From Pseudomonadota bacterium (GTDB lineage Bacteria > Pseudomonadota > Alphaproteobacteria > Sphingomonadales > Sphingomonadaceae): 64,000 nt of DNA. The notes under the pieces were generated by a model that saw only the letters and a list, made by a program, of their open reading frames with translations, was not told where the DNA came from and ran no database searches. Where the stretch lies: assembly GCA_023391375.1 (NCBI GenBank), contig JAEWBB010000024.1, forward strand, positions 235,930-299,929, in the 5' to 3' direction. Below, piece by piece: positions 1 through 8,703 of the stretch (the first letter of the stretch is position 1; each line of letters opens with the position of its first letter). Made by a program: the position numbers and the translations under genes.

Positions 1-128
1 GCCAGCACCGTCCCAAACAGGACCAGCGCGGTCAGGACCGCGGACTGGAGGCCGCCAAGCCCGGCCGCCAGGACCAGCCAGGCAAGGGCCGGGAGGAAGA
101 AACTGGCAGTGCGCATCGAAAGGCTCAT
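1..128 (-). CDS. N-terminal part of a predicted membrane protein (cut by window edge)
   Basis: About 42 residues of an open frame run off the left edge. After a short polar start (MSLSMRTAS) the rest is strongly hydrophobic (FFLPALAWLVLAAGLGG and onward), which fits a signal anchor or first transmembrane helix. The ATG sits divergently 67 bases from the uvrC start. A second in-frame ATG five residues in is an alternative start. The family cannot be recognised from this fragment. Confidence 0.5.
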   Translation of the reverse strand, partial: MSLSMRTASFFLPALAWLVLAAGLGGLQSAVLTALVLFGTVL

Positions 129-195
129 GCCCGCTTATTGCGAACAATTGGCCGCGCCGCCACCTCTCGCAACCTTCGCACCAACCCCCTAAGTG

Positions 196-2139
196 ATGGG
201 CGTGAGCAAGGCCGACCGTCCCGACCATCCCAAGGCCAAGGAGCGTTTTCTTGAGGAGAAAGCGACCGAGGCCGTGCGCGGGTCGGATGCGCCGGACCTT
301 GAAGCCGGCGTCGCGGCGATCCGCAATGTGTTGAAGACCTTGCCGACCCGGCCGGGCGTCTATCGCATGCAGGATGCCAAGGGCGACGTGCTCTACGTCG
401 GCAAGGCCAAGGCGCTGAAGAACCGGGTGACCAACTACACCCAGGTCGCCAAGCTGCCGAAGCGGTTGCAGCGGATGATCGCGCAGACCCGCAACATGAC
501 GATCGTCACGACCCGGACCGAGGCCGAGGCGCTGCTGCTCGAGGCACAGCTGATCAAGCGATTTCGGCCGCCGTACAACGTGCTGCTACGCGACGACAAA
601 AGCTTCCCCTTCATCCTGCTTCGGGAGGACCACCCGTTCCCGCAGGTGCGCAAGCATCGCGGCGCGCGGCGGACCAAGGGCCAGTATTTCGGGCCGTTCG
701 CCAGCGCGGGAAGCGTCACCTCGACGCTCAACGCGCTACAGAAACTGTTCCTGCTCAGGAGCTGCACCGACAGCTTCTTCTCCAATCGCGACCGGCCCTG
801 CCTGCTCTACCAGATCCGCCGCTGCTCGGCCCCGTGCGTCGGGCGGATCAGCGAGGCGGACTATGCCGAGCTGGTCGAGGACGCGAAGCTGTTCCTCGCC
901 GGGAAGTCGACCGGCGTGCAGGCGCGTCTAGGCAAGCAAATGGCCGAGGCGGCGGAGAAGCACGACTACGAGCTTGCCGCCGTCTATCGCGACCGCCTGC
1001 GCGCGCTGACCTATGTCCAGGGCTCGCAGACCGTCCACGCCGAGGGGCTTGGCGACGGCGACATCTTCGCGCTGGCCTGCAAGGCGGGGCAGATGTGCAT
1101 CCAGGCCTTCTTCATCCGCGGCGGCCAGAACTGGGGCCACCGCAGCTTCTTCCCGCAGCACACGAACGACGTGCCGGAAGAGGAAGTGCTGTCCGGCTTC
1201 CTGATGCAATTCTACGAGGAAGTGCCGCCGCCCAAGCGCATCCTGCTCGACCGCGACCTGCCCGAAAGCGCGCTGATTGCTGAGGCGCTGTCCGAACGCG
1301 CCGAGCGCAAGGTCGAGCTCGAAAAGCCGCAGCGCGGCCCGCGCAAGAAGCTGGTCGAACAGGCCAAGCGCAACGCCGAGGAAGCGCTCGACCGGCGGAT
1401 GGCCGAGAGCACCACGCAAGGCAAATTGCTGCGCGAACTGGCCGAGGTGTTCGAGCTTCCCGAGCCGCCGCAACGGATCGAGGTTTACGACAACAGCCAC
1501 ATCATGGGCACGGCCGCGACCGGCGCGATGATCGTCGCCGGCCCGGAAGGCTTCGCCAAGAACAGCTACCGCAAGTTCAACATCAAATCGGCGCGCACCG
1601 ACGACGATTTCGGCATGATGAAGGAGGTGCTCGAACGGCGCTTCGCCCGGCTGGGGAAGGAAGATCCCGACCGCACCAAGGGCGACTGGCCCGACCTCGT
1701 CCTGATCGACGGCGGCAAGGGCCAGCTCAACGCAGCGCTCGAAATCCTCTCTGAGCAGGGGATCGAGGATTTGCCCATCGTCGGCGTCGCCAAGGGGCCG
1801 CACCATGGCCGCGAGGGCAGGGAGGTGTTCCACCTGCCGGGCGGCCGCGAGATCACCTTCCCATTGAACGCACCGCTGCTGTTCTACCTCCAGCGGCTGC
1901 GCGACGAGGCGCACCGCTTCGCCATCGGCACCCACCGCGCCAAGCGGGCGAAGAGCCTCACCACCTCCACACTCGACGAGGTTCCCGGCATCGGCCCGAC
2001 CCGCAAGCGCCAGCTGCTGATGCACTTCGGCACGGCGAAAGCGGTAAAGGGCGCCGCGCTCGACGACCTCGAACGCGCCCCCGGCATCTCGAAGGCGATG
2101 GCGCGCCAGATCCACGACTATTTCCACCCGCGGGGCTAG
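196..2139 (+). CDS. uvrC: Excinuclease ABC subunit C (UvrC)
   Basis: Dual-incision nuclease subunit of nucleotide excision repair, acting with UvrA and UvrB in the cytoplasm. The roughly 647-residue protein has the full domain order: an N-terminal GIY-YIG nuclease (GVYRM and LYVGKAKALKNRV around residues 54-80), a UVR motif (MAEAAEKHDYELAAVYRDRL, about 250-270), the UvrC RNase H-like nuclease (VYDNSH, VLIDGGKGQL), and a C-terminal tandem HhH segment (VPGIGPTRKRQLL). A GTG directly precedes the ATG used here and is an alternative. recO follows after three bases, so the two are probably co-transcribed. Confidence 0.97.
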   Translation: MGVSKADRPDHPKAKERFLEEKATEAVRGSDAPDLEAGVAAIRNVLKTLPTRPGVYRMQDAKGDVLYVGKAKALKNRVTNYTQVAKLPKRLQRMIAQTRNMTIVTTRTEAEALLLEAQLIKRFRPPYNVLLRDDKSFPFILLREDHPFPQVRKHRGARRTKGQYFGPFASAGSVTSTLNALQKLFLLRSCTDSFFSNRDRPCLLYQIRRCSAPCVGRISEADYAELVEDAKLFLAGKSTGVQARLGKQMAEAAEKHDYELAAVYRDRLRALTYVQGSQTVHAEGLGDGDIFALACKAGQMCIQAFFIRGGQNWGHRSFFPQHTNDVPEEEVLSGFLMQFYEEVPPPKRILLDRDLPESALIAEALSERAERKVELEKPQRGPRKKLVEQAKRNAEEALDRRMAESTTQGKLLRELAEVFELPEPPQRIEVYDNSHIMGTAATGAMIVAGPEGFAKNSYRKFNIKSARTDDDFGMMKEVLERRFARLGKEDPDRTKGDWPDLVLIDGGKGQLNAALEILSEQGIEDLPIVGVAKGPHHGREGREVFHLPGGREITFPLNAPLLFYLQRLRDEAHRFAIGTHRAKRAKSLTTSTLDEVPGIGPTRKRQLLMHFGTAKAVKGAALDDLERAPGISKAMARQIHDYFHPRG

Positions 2140-2142
2140 GGC

Positions 2143-2880
2143 GTGCGGATCGACACGCCGGCCATCGTCGTCGCGCTTCGCTCCCACGGCGAGCATGGCG
2201 GCATCGTCCGCCTGCTGACCCCCGACCACGGCCTGCAGGCCGCCTACATCCGCGGCGCGCGGGGGCGGCGGATGCGCCCGGTGCTGGTGCCGGGCAATAC
2301 CGTCGAGGCGTCGCTGTCCGCGCGCACCGAAAACCAGCTGGCTCAGGGGACACTGGAACTGGCGCACAGCCGCGCGCCGCTAATTGCCGAGCCGCTCCCG
2401 GCGGCGGCGATCGACTGGTCCTGCGCGCTGACCGCCACCGCCTTGCCCGAGGGCCAGCCCTATCCGCGCCTGTACGCCGCGCTCGACGGGTTGCTCGCCG
2501 CCATCGAGGCCGCGCCCGCGGCATCGGGCTGGGGCGCGGCCCTGGTCCGTTACGAACTGCTGCTACTGGCGGAGCTTGGCTTCGGCCTCGACCTCGACCG
2601 CTGCGCGGCGTCGGGCGACACCGAAGACCTCATCGCCGTCAGCCCGCGCTCTGGCCGGGCGGTCAGCGCGGCGGAAGCCGAACCTTATCTCGGCAAGCTG
2701 CTGCCGCTCCCGGCTTTCCTTCGTGAAGGCGGGCGGGCGCATTGGGACGACATCCTCGACGGCCTGGCGCTCACCGGCCACTTCCTGCTCCGCGACGTGC
2801 TGACCGATCGCAGCGCGCCGGTGGCCGAAAGCAGGACACGGCTCGTGACGCGCTTGCAACGAGCGGCGGGAACGGCCTAG
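2143..2880 (+). CDS. recO: DNA repair protein RecO
   Basis: Recombination mediator that helps load RecA at gaps with RecF and RecR. The N-terminal OB-fold is recognisable in its first 60 residues ([35 protein letters not shown]), followed by the helical RecO domain with [20 protein letters not shown] around residues 130-155. The 245-residue length is normal. The start is a GTG three bases after the uvrC stop; no ATG lies nearby, so translational coupling is likely. I see no zinc-finger cysteine cluster. Confidence 0.95.
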   Translation: MRIDTPAIVVALRSHGEHGGIVRLLTPDHGLQAAYIRGARGRRMRPVLVPGNTVEASLSARTENQLAQGTLELAHSRAPLIAEPLPAAAIDWSCALTATALPEGQPYPRLYAALDGLLAAIEAAPAASGWGAALVRYELLLLAELGFGLDLDRCAASGDTEDLIAVSPRSGRAVSAAEAEPYLGKLLPLPAFLREGGRAHWDDILDGLALTGHFLLRDVLTDRSAPVAESRTRLVTRLQRAAGTA

Positions 2881-2889
2881 CGTCGGCCC

Positions 2890-3303
2890 GTGGCCAAACT
2901 GTTCGAAGCGCTGTTCCCCTTTTCGGCGACGACCGACCGCCTGACGGTGCGCGTCGCCGTCAACTATCTGCCCGAACAGTCGGCGCCCGACAGCGGCCGT
3001 TGGTTCTGGTCCTACCATGTGCGGATCGAGAACGACGGGGAGGACGCGGTGCAGTTGCTCGGCCGCTACTGGCGCATCACCGACGGGCGCGGCAACGTCC
3101 ATGAGGTGCGCGGGCAGGGCGTGGTCGGTGAGATGCCGGTCATCCTGCCGGGCCAGAGCTACGACTATGTCTCGGGCTGCCCGCTCGACACGCCGAGCGG
3201 CGCGATGGTCGGCAGTTACACGTTGGTCGGATCCGACGGCAACGCGATCGATGTCGCGATTCCCGCCTTTCCTCTGACCGGCCCCGCGACGGCCGCCCAC
3301 TAG
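2890..3303 (+). CDS. apaG: ApaG family protein
   Basis: Single-domain ApaG/DUF525 protein of 137 residues, an immunoglobulin-like beta sandwich. The signature runs RFxW-like (RWFWSYHVRIEN), VQLLGRYWRITD, GQGVVGEMPVILPG and FxYxSGCPLDTPSGAMVGSY-like near residues 75-110. In enterobacteria ApaG is linked to cobalt resistance and magnesium efflux, but its biochemical role is unsettled. It starts at a GTG nine bases after recO, so uvrC-recO-apaG looks like one transcription unit. Confidence 0.93.
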   Translation: MAKLFEALFPFSATTDRLTVRVAVNYLPEQSAPDSGRWFWSYHVRIENDGEDAVQLLGRYWRITDGRGNVHEVRGQGVVGEMPVILPGQSYDYVSGCPLDTPSGAMVGSYTLVGSDGNAIDVAIPAFPLTGPATAAH

Positions 3304-3384
3304 GTGCGACGGAACGGCTGTTCCCCTCCGTGCGTAGGTGCGGGGCAAGATAGCTCCATATCGGATGTTTCAGGGGAACGGTCC

Positions 3385-3780
3385 ATGTCGCTTTCGCTTC
3401 GTTTCGCCAGCGCCGCCGTGCTGATGCTCAGTCCCGCCGCGCTGTTCGCCGCGTGGGTGCCCGGCGCCGAACTGGTCGGTCAGTCTGCCAAGGTTGAAAC
3501 CGGCGGTGTGACCAACACCGTCTATTTCGATGCGGGCGGCAAGGCGCGGATCGCCAGCCAGGGCGGGACGATGGTGGATGCCAGCTGGACCGCCTCTAAC
3601 GGCCAGCTCTGCCTCTACGGCAATGGCGCTAGCGAATGCTGGCCCTACCGCCAGCCGTTCCAGGCCGGCCAGGTTGTTTCCCTGACCAGCAGCTGCGCAG
3701 CGCAAAGCCGCTGGCTCGCCGAAAACGTCAATGAATTGCCGCCCGAGCAACCGCCGCAGATCGCGCCCGAACGCGGCTGA
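3385..3780 (+). CDS. Small secreted protein, function unknown
   Basis: 131 residues. The N-terminus (MSLSLRFASAAVLMLSPAALFAAW) is a clear Sec signal peptide with a cleavage site after AxA-like LFA, implying a periplasmic product. The mature part contains alternating beta-type segments and four cysteines, of which three lie in QLCLYGNGASECW and SSCAAQS, suggesting disulphides. The frame is open upstream, but this ATG has the purine-rich stretch CAGGGGAACG before it and begins the signal peptide. No family recognised. A bidirectional terminator hairpin follows. Confidence 0.75.
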   Translation: MSLSLRFASAAVLMLSPAALFAAWVPGAELVGQSAKVETGGVTNTVYFDAGGKARIASQGGTMVDASWTASNGQLCLYGNGASECWPYRQPFQAGQVVSLTSSCAAQSRWLAENVNELPPEQPPQIAPERG

Positions 3781-3801
3781 CCATTCTCGTCGGCATGAAA
3801 A

Positions 3802-3829
3802 AAGGGGCGGCCTTGCGGGGCCGCCCCTT
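3802..3829. terminator. Bidirectional intrinsic terminator
   Basis: Perfect 11-bp stem (AAGGGGCGGCC with GGCCGCCCCTT) around a 6-base loop, preceded by an A-run (GAAAAAA) and followed by TCCTTGTGT. It lies between two converging genes, so it can terminate the secreted-protein gene on the plus strand and the M13 peptidase on the minus strand. Confidence 0.85.
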
Positions 3830-3852
3830 CCTTGTGTGCATCGGGTCGAGGC

Positions 3853-5934
3853 TTAGCCCCAGACCTTCACCCGCTTGTCGGGGGCGAGGTAGAGCTTGTC
3901 GCCCGGCTGCACGTTGAACGCCTTGTACCAGGCATCGAGGTTGCGCACCGTCTGCGCGCGATAGTTGCCCGGCGCGTGGCCGTCGGTCGCGATGCGGCCC
4001 TTCAGCGCCTCGTCGCGCATCTTGGTCGCCCAAGTCTGCGCATAGGCGATGAAGAAGCGCTGGTCGCCGGTGAAGCCGTCGATCACCGGCGCCGGCTTGC
4101 CGCCCAGCGACTTCTGGTAGGCGTCATACGCCGCCTGCAGGCCGGCGACGTCGGCGATGTTTTCGCCCAGCGTCAGCTTACCGTTGACGTGCACGCCCGG
4201 AAACGGCTCGTAGGTGTCGTACTGGTCGGCCAGCGCCTTTCCAGCCGCCTCGAACTTGGCGAAGTCGGCCGGCGTCCACCAGTTGCGCATGTTGCCCGTG
4301 CTGTCGAAGGCCGCGCCGTTGTTGTCGAAGCTGTGGCTGATCTCGTGGCCGATGACCGCGCCGATCGCGCCATAGTTGTACGCCGGATCGGCGTTCGCGA
4401 CGTAGAACGGCGGCTGCAGGATCGCTGCCGGGAAGTTCAGCGCGTTCTGGACCGGCAGGTTGACGGCGTTGACCAGCTGCGCCGGCATCCACCATTCCTT
4501 CTTGTCCATCGGCTTGCCGATCTTGGCGATCTGGCGCTTGTAGTTGTCGAGCTCGGCCGCCTTGGCGTTGGCATAAGCGTCGGTCGGGCTGATCGTCAGG
4601 CCCGAATAGTCGGCCCAGGTGTCGGGATAGCCGACGCCGACCGCCATCGTGTCGATCTTCTTGACCGCTTCGGCCTTGGTCGCCGGGGCCATCCATTCGA
4701 TGCCCTGGACGCGGGTCGCGAAGGCCTGTTTGATCTCGTCGACCATGCGCTGAATGTCGGTCTTCGACGAGGCCGGGAAGACCTTGTCGGTGTAGGCCTT
4801 GCCGACCGCGTCGGCGAGCGCGCCGGAGGTCGCGTTGAGCGCCATCACGTCACGCGGACGCTGAGCCTTCTGGCCGTTGAGCGTGGTGCCGTTGAACGCG
4901 AAGCCCGCGTCGCGGATTGCCTTGGGCAGCACGTTGGTGCGCTGGTTCAGCGTGTGGAAGACCAGCCAGTCCTTCCACGAATCCAGCGGCTCCGAACCGA
5001 CCAGCGCGGCCAGCTTGGGGATCGCGCCGGCATGGTAGGCCTCGAACTTCTGGACGTTGCCCAGCTGGGCCGCGGTCAGCAGCTGGTTCCAGTCGATGCC
5101 CGGCGCCTTCTGCTCCAGCTCGGCGCGGGTCCAGACCTGCGCGCCCTGCTTGAAGTCCTCGCTCTGCTCGCGCGTGGCGTGGGCCTGCGCGATCTTGGTC
5201 TCGAGCGCCATGATCCGGTCGGCGGCGGCCTTCGGGTCGGCCGCGCCGGCCTGCTGCATCACCGTCTGCACATACTGCGCATATTTGGCGCGGATGTCGG
5301 CCTTGTCGGCGCCGAGGTAATATTCGCGCTCCGGCATGCCGAGGCCGCCCTGCATCAGGTAGGGCAGGGTTTCGCCAGGGGTATTGAGGCCCTGGGTGAC
5401 GAAGATGCCGAACAGGTTGTCGGTCTGGAAATTGGTCGCGTTGAGCGGGTCGGTGTCGGCGCGTAGCGTGCCGCCGATAGCGCGGGACAGCGCGCTCTTG
5501 TCGTTGATCGCGGCGATGGCGTCGAGGTCGGCCTTGGCCGGGGCCATGCCCGCCTTGTCGATCGCGTCGGTGTTCAGATAGGCGTTGTAGTAATTCTTGA
5601 TCCGCGCCTCGTTCGTCCCGTCGGCCGGGCTGGACTTCAGGATATCGTCGAACAGCGCCTTGGTGTCGGCCTCGCGCTTCTTGTCGGCGATCAGGAAGGC
5701 ACCGATCGAGCTGCGGTCGTCCGGAATGACCTCGTTCTTGTTCCAGCTGCCGTTGGCATAGCTGTAGAAGTCGTCGCCCGGCTTCACGGCCTTGTCCATC
5801 GCCGCCAGGTTGATGCCCGACTGGTCGTGCTTCACTTCGGCGGTGGCGCCGTCCTTGTCGCCGACCTTGCAGGCGGTGACGCCAAGGCCCATCGTAAAGG
5901 CGGTGGCCGCCAGCAGCAGGTGTTTGGTGCGCAT
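3853..5934 (-). CDS. M13 family metallopeptidase (neprilysin/PepO-like), lipoprotein
   Basis: Zinc endopeptidase of about 693 residues. The N-terminus MRTKHLLLAATAFTMGLG leads to VTAC, a lipobox, so the enzyme is probably anchored in the envelope facing the periplasm. The N-terminal Peptidase_M13 domain begins at KPGDDFYSYANG. The catalytic domain carries HEISH near residues 530-534, ENIADVAGL with the third zinc ligand, and the usual C-terminus ending KVWG. This ATG follows GAGAGGGAT and starts the signal peptide; the open frame extends further upstream but without a leader. It is divergent from the carboxylase operon. Confidence 0.95.
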   Translation of the reverse strand: MRTKHLLLAATAFTMGLGVTACKVGDKDGATAEVKHDQSGINLAAMDKAVKPGDDFYSYANGSWNKNEVIPDDRSSIGAFLIADKKREADTKALFDDILKSSPADGTNEARIKNYYNAYLNTDAIDKAGMAPAKADLDAIAAINDKSALSRAIGGTLRADTDPLNATNFQTDNLFGIFVTQGLNTPGETLPYLMQGGLGMPEREYYLGADKADIRAKYAQYVQTVMQQAGAADPKAAADRIMALETKIAQAHATREQSEDFKQGAQVWTRAELEQKAPGIDWNQLLTAAQLGNVQKFEAYHAGAIPKLAALVGSEPLDSWKDWLVFHTLNQRTNVLPKAIRDAGFAFNGTTLNGQKAQRPRDVMALNATSGALADAVGKAYTDKVFPASSKTDIQRMVDEIKQAFATRVQGIEWMAPATKAEAVKKIDTMAVGVGYPDTWADYSGLTISPTDAYANAKAAELDNYKRQIAKIGKPMDKKEWWMPAQLVNAVNLPVQNALNFPAAILQPPFYVANADPAYNYGAIGAVIGHEISHSFDNNGAAFDSTGNMRNWWTPADFAKFEAAGKALADQYDTYEPFPGVHVNGKLTLGENIADVAGLQAAYDAYQKSLGGKPAPVIDGFTGDQRFFIAYAQTWATKMRDEALKGRIATDGHAPGNYRAQTVRNLDAWYKAFNVQPGDKLYLAPDKRVKVWG

Positions 5935-6155
5935 ATCCGTATCCCTCTCTCGGATGATGGAAAATCGACGCGTTGGCTGCGCCGATGCATCGCGATATGC
6001 AAGCGCCGGCCCGCATTTGACGCCCAAAACGGCGGAATTGTTCGACGAACGGAACGGTCGGTGGCGCATTGCCACCCACCGGCTTTTGCATCGGGCCACG
6101 CACCGGCCCCGCCAAAGCTAGGCAAGCCGCGCATCACTCGCTAGGCGATGTGGCC

Positions 6156-7757
6156 ATGAGCGGACCGCGTCTCGACAGCAAGATCGACCTCAACGGCGAC
6201 GAGGCCAAGGCCCGCGCCCTCCACAATCGCGGCCTCGCCGAAAAGCTGCGCGGCGACGTCGCCGAAGCGGCGAAAGGCGGCAGCGAGAAATCGCGCGAGC
6301 GGCACGTGTCGCGCGGCAAGCTGCTCCCCCGTGACCGTGTCGAGCGGCTGCTCGATCCCGGCTCGCCCTTCCTCGAGATCGGCCAGCTCGCGGCGTGCGA
6401 CCTGTACGACGGCGAGGTGCCCGGCGCTGGCATGATCGCCGGCATCGGCCGCGTCTTCGGGCGGCAGGTGATGATCGTGTGCAACGACGCCACGGTAAAG
6501 GGCGGCACCTACTATCCGATGACGGTCAAGAAGCACCTCCGCGCGCAGGAAATCGCGCTGGAGAACCGCTTGCCGTGCATCTACCTGGTCGACAGCGGCG
6601 GCGCCAACCTGCCGCACCAGGCCGAGGTCTTTCCCGACCGCGAACATTTCGGCCGCATCTTCTTCAACCAGGCGCAGATGAGCGCGAGGGGCATCCCGCA
6701 AATCGCCTGCGTGATGGGCAGCTGCACCGCCGGCGGCGCCTACGTCCCGGCAATGAGCGACGAGAGCGTCATCGTCCGCAACCAGGGTACCATCTTCCTC
6801 GCCGGCCCGCCGCTGGTGAAGGCCGCGACGGGCGAGGAAATCAGCGCCGAGGACCTCGGCGGCGGCGACCTCCACGCCAAGAAATCGGGCGTTGTCGACC
6901 ACCTCGCCGAGAACGACGCGCATGCGCTGACCATCGTCCGCGACATCGTCTCGACCTTGCCAAAGGACGCGGTGCCGGACGTGGCCCTGCGCGAACCGCG
7001 CCTGCCGCTGTTCGACCCCGAAGAACTCTATTCGATCATCCCCGAAGACGTGCGCGCGCCCTACGACGTGCACGAGGTCATCGCCCGGCTGGTCGACGGC
7101 AGCGAATTCCATGAATTCAAGGCGCTCTACGGCCCGAGCCTCGTGTGCGGCTTCGCCCACATCTGGGGCATGCCGGTCGCGATCCTCGCCAACAACGGCG
7201 TGCTCTTCTCGGAGAGCGCGGTGAAGGGCGCCCACTTCATCGAGCTTGCCTGCCAGCGCAAGATCCCGCTCCTGTTCCTGCAGAACATCTCGGGCTTCAT
7301 GGTCGGCGGGAAGTACGAAGCGGAGGGCATCGCCAAGCATGGAGCCAAGCTGGTCACCGCCGTCGCCACCGCTTCCGTTCCCAAGGTCACCGTCCTGATC
7401 GGCGGCAGTTTCGGTGCCGGCAACTACGGCATGGCGGGCCGCGCCTATTCCCCGCGCTTTCTGTTCACCTGGCCGAATAGCCGCATCAGCGTGATGGGCG
7501 GCGAGCAGGCCGCCTCGGTGCTGGCCACCGTCCACCGCGACGCCGACAAATGGACGCCCGAGCAGGCCGAAGCCTTCAAGCAGCCGATCCGCGATGATTA
7601 CGAAGCGCAGGGCAACCCGTGGCACGCCACCGCGCGGCTGTGGGATGACGGGATCATCGACCCCGCGCAGACCCGCGACGTCCTCGGTCTCGCCTTCGCC
7701 GCCACCCTCAACGCCCCGATCCCGGACCGTCCGCAGTTCGGCGTGTTTAGGATGTAA
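6156..7757 (+). CDS. mccB: Methylcrotonyl-CoA carboxylase beta subunit (carboxyltransferase)
   Basis: Carboxyltransferase half of a biotin-dependent acyl-CoA carboxylase, 533 residues. Motifs include [16 protein letters not shown], the MCC-typical [49 protein letters not shown] and the C-terminal [18 protein letters not shown]. Those blocks fit methylcrotonyl-CoA carboxylase of leucine breakdown better than propionyl-CoA carboxylase. The start at MSGPRLDSK is preferred over longer frames because family members begin at this point. The alpha subunit lies 940 bases downstream, separated by two small unrelated genes. Confidence 0.93.
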   Translation: MSGPRLDSKIDLNGDEAKARALHNRGLAEKLRGDVAEAAKGGSEKSRERHVSRGKLLPRDRVERLLDPGSPFLEIGQLAACDLYDGEVPGAGMIAGIGRVFGRQVMIVCNDATVKGGTYYPMTVKKHLRAQEIALENRLPCIYLVDSGGANLPHQAEVFPDREHFGRIFFNQAQMSARGIPQIACVMGSCTAGGAYVPAMSDESVIVRNQGTIFLAGPPLVKAATGEEISAEDLGGGDLHAKKSGVVDHLAENDAHALTIVRDIVSTLPKDAVPDVALREPRLPLFDPEELYSIIPEDVRAPYDVHEVIARLVDGSEFHEFKALYGPSLVCGFAHIWGMPVAILANNGVLFSESAVKGAHFIELACQRKIPLLFLQNISGFMVGGKYEAEGIAKHGAKLVTAVATASVPKVTVLIGGSFGAGNYGMAGRAYSPRFLFTWPNSRISVMGGEQAASVLATVHRDADKWTPEQAEAFKQPIRDDYEAQGNPWHATARLWDDGIIDPAQTRDVLGLAFAATLNAPIPDRPQFGVFRM

Positions 7758-7768
7758 GGGAGAACCCG

Positions 7769-8242
7769 ATGCTCCTGATCGCCGCCGCCCTCCTCATGCC
7801 GCCGCCGCTGCCCGGCGACGACCATCACGCTGTCCTGGTGGCAATCGACCGTGTGCTCGACGGCCTGACCGCGGGCAACCGCGAGCGGCTCGACAGCGCG
7901 CTGGAAACCGAGGGCACCTTCACCGCCGTCGACACCCGCAAGCCGGGCGCGCCGGTCGTCAAGGTGACCACCTTCGGCGGCATCCGTGCCCAGCTGTCAC
8001 CGAACAAGACCCCGTTGCTCGAACGGATTACCAATCCGGTCGTGCAGATCCGCGGCGACATCGCGCAGGTGTGGACGCCCTATGCCTTCGCGGTAAACGG
8101 CAAGCGGCGCCATTGCGGCATCGATGCCTTCCAGCTCGTCCGCCGCGACGGGACGTGGAGAGTCAGCGGCCTCATCTACACCGTCGAATCCCTCGACCAG
8201 TGCGCCGCCCTGGGCGCGCCCACCCTAAGCGGACAGGAATGA
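7769..8242 (+). CDS. NTF2-like / SnoaL-fold protein, probably exported
   Basis: 157 residues. After a short hydrophobic start (MLLIAAALLMPPPLPG) that may be an atypical signal peptide, the sequence follows the NTF2-like pattern: a helix VAIDRVLDGLTAGNRERLDSAL, then strands ending in QVWTPYAFAVNGKRRHCGIDAFQLVRRDGTWRVSGLIYTVE. Such folds serve as binding or enzymatic scaffolds, so no reaction can be assigned. GGGAGAA lies just upstream of the ATG. It sits 11 bases after mccB and overlaps the next gene by ATGA, so it is part of the operon. Confidence 0.8.
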   Translation: MLLIAAALLMPPPLPGDDHHAVLVAIDRVLDGLTAGNRERLDSALETEGTFTAVDTRKPGAPVVKVTTFGGIRAQLSPNKTPLLERITNPVVQIRGDIAQVWTPYAFAVNGKRRHCGIDAFQLVRRDGTWRVSGLIYTVESLDQCAALGAPTLSGQE

Positions 8243-8703
8243 TGCTCAGCGAAACCGAATTGATGATTGCCGACGGCGTCCAGAAAAATGGCTGGTTCCT
8301 CGTCAACTATGCACCGACCTCCGGCTCGAACGATCCCGACGAGATTTTCTCCTATACCGTCGGCCTCAACAAGACCGCCGGCTGGGCCGAAATCATCGTC
8401 TTCGGGCTCGATTCCGACCGCTCGTTCGGCCTTCTCGCCGACCTGATCGAGGCGTGCTGGGAAAAGAAGCAGGCGCCGGTGCCGGGGATGAGCGCGAAGG
8501 GCATCGTCCAGGACCTGCCGGTCAAGCTGGTCGAGTTCGGCCGCACCGAACCGCGCTACTTCCACTTCGCCGACTGGTATGCGCGCCATGTGGCGACCCG
8601 CAAGCCGCTGCGCCTCCAGTTGATCTGGCCCGACCGCAACGGCGTGCTGCCGGACGATCCGGCCTGCGACCCGGATGTGCGCGCCAAGCAGAAGTTCGCA
8701 TGA
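8239..8703 (+). CDS. DUF4262 domain protein
   Basis: 154 residues, cytoplasmic, no membrane segment. Recognisable DUF4262 features are the start GVQKNGWFLVNY, FSYTVGLNKTAGWAEIIVFGLD in the first third, and LQLIWPDRNGVLPDDPACD near the C-terminus. The family is widespread in proteobacteria with no established biochemistry. It starts in an ATGA overlap with the preceding gene and ends in an ATGA overlap with the carboxylase alpha gene, so it is translationally coupled to both. Confidence 0.82.
   Translation: MMLSETELMIADGVQKNGWFLVNYAPTSGSNDPDEIFSYTVGLNKTAGWAEIIVFGLDSDRSFGLLADLIEACWEKKQAPVPGMSAKGIVQDLPVKLVEFGRTEPRYFHFADWYARHVATRKPLRLQLIWPDRNGVLPDDPACDPDVRAKQKFA

Noticed and set aside
928..2367. 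479-residue minus-strand frame across uvrC
   Set aside because: Antisense shadow of uvrC caused by high GC at third codon positions; composition is Arg/Ala/His-rich with no domain.
3832..5466. 544-residue plus-strand frame opposite the M13 peptidase
   Set aside because: Full overlap with a clearly recognised peptidase; Arg/Val/Gly-rich low-information sequence without motifs.
6141..7625. 494-residue minus-strand frame opposite mccB
   Set aside because: Shadow of the carboxyltransferase gene, no domain or ribosome site.
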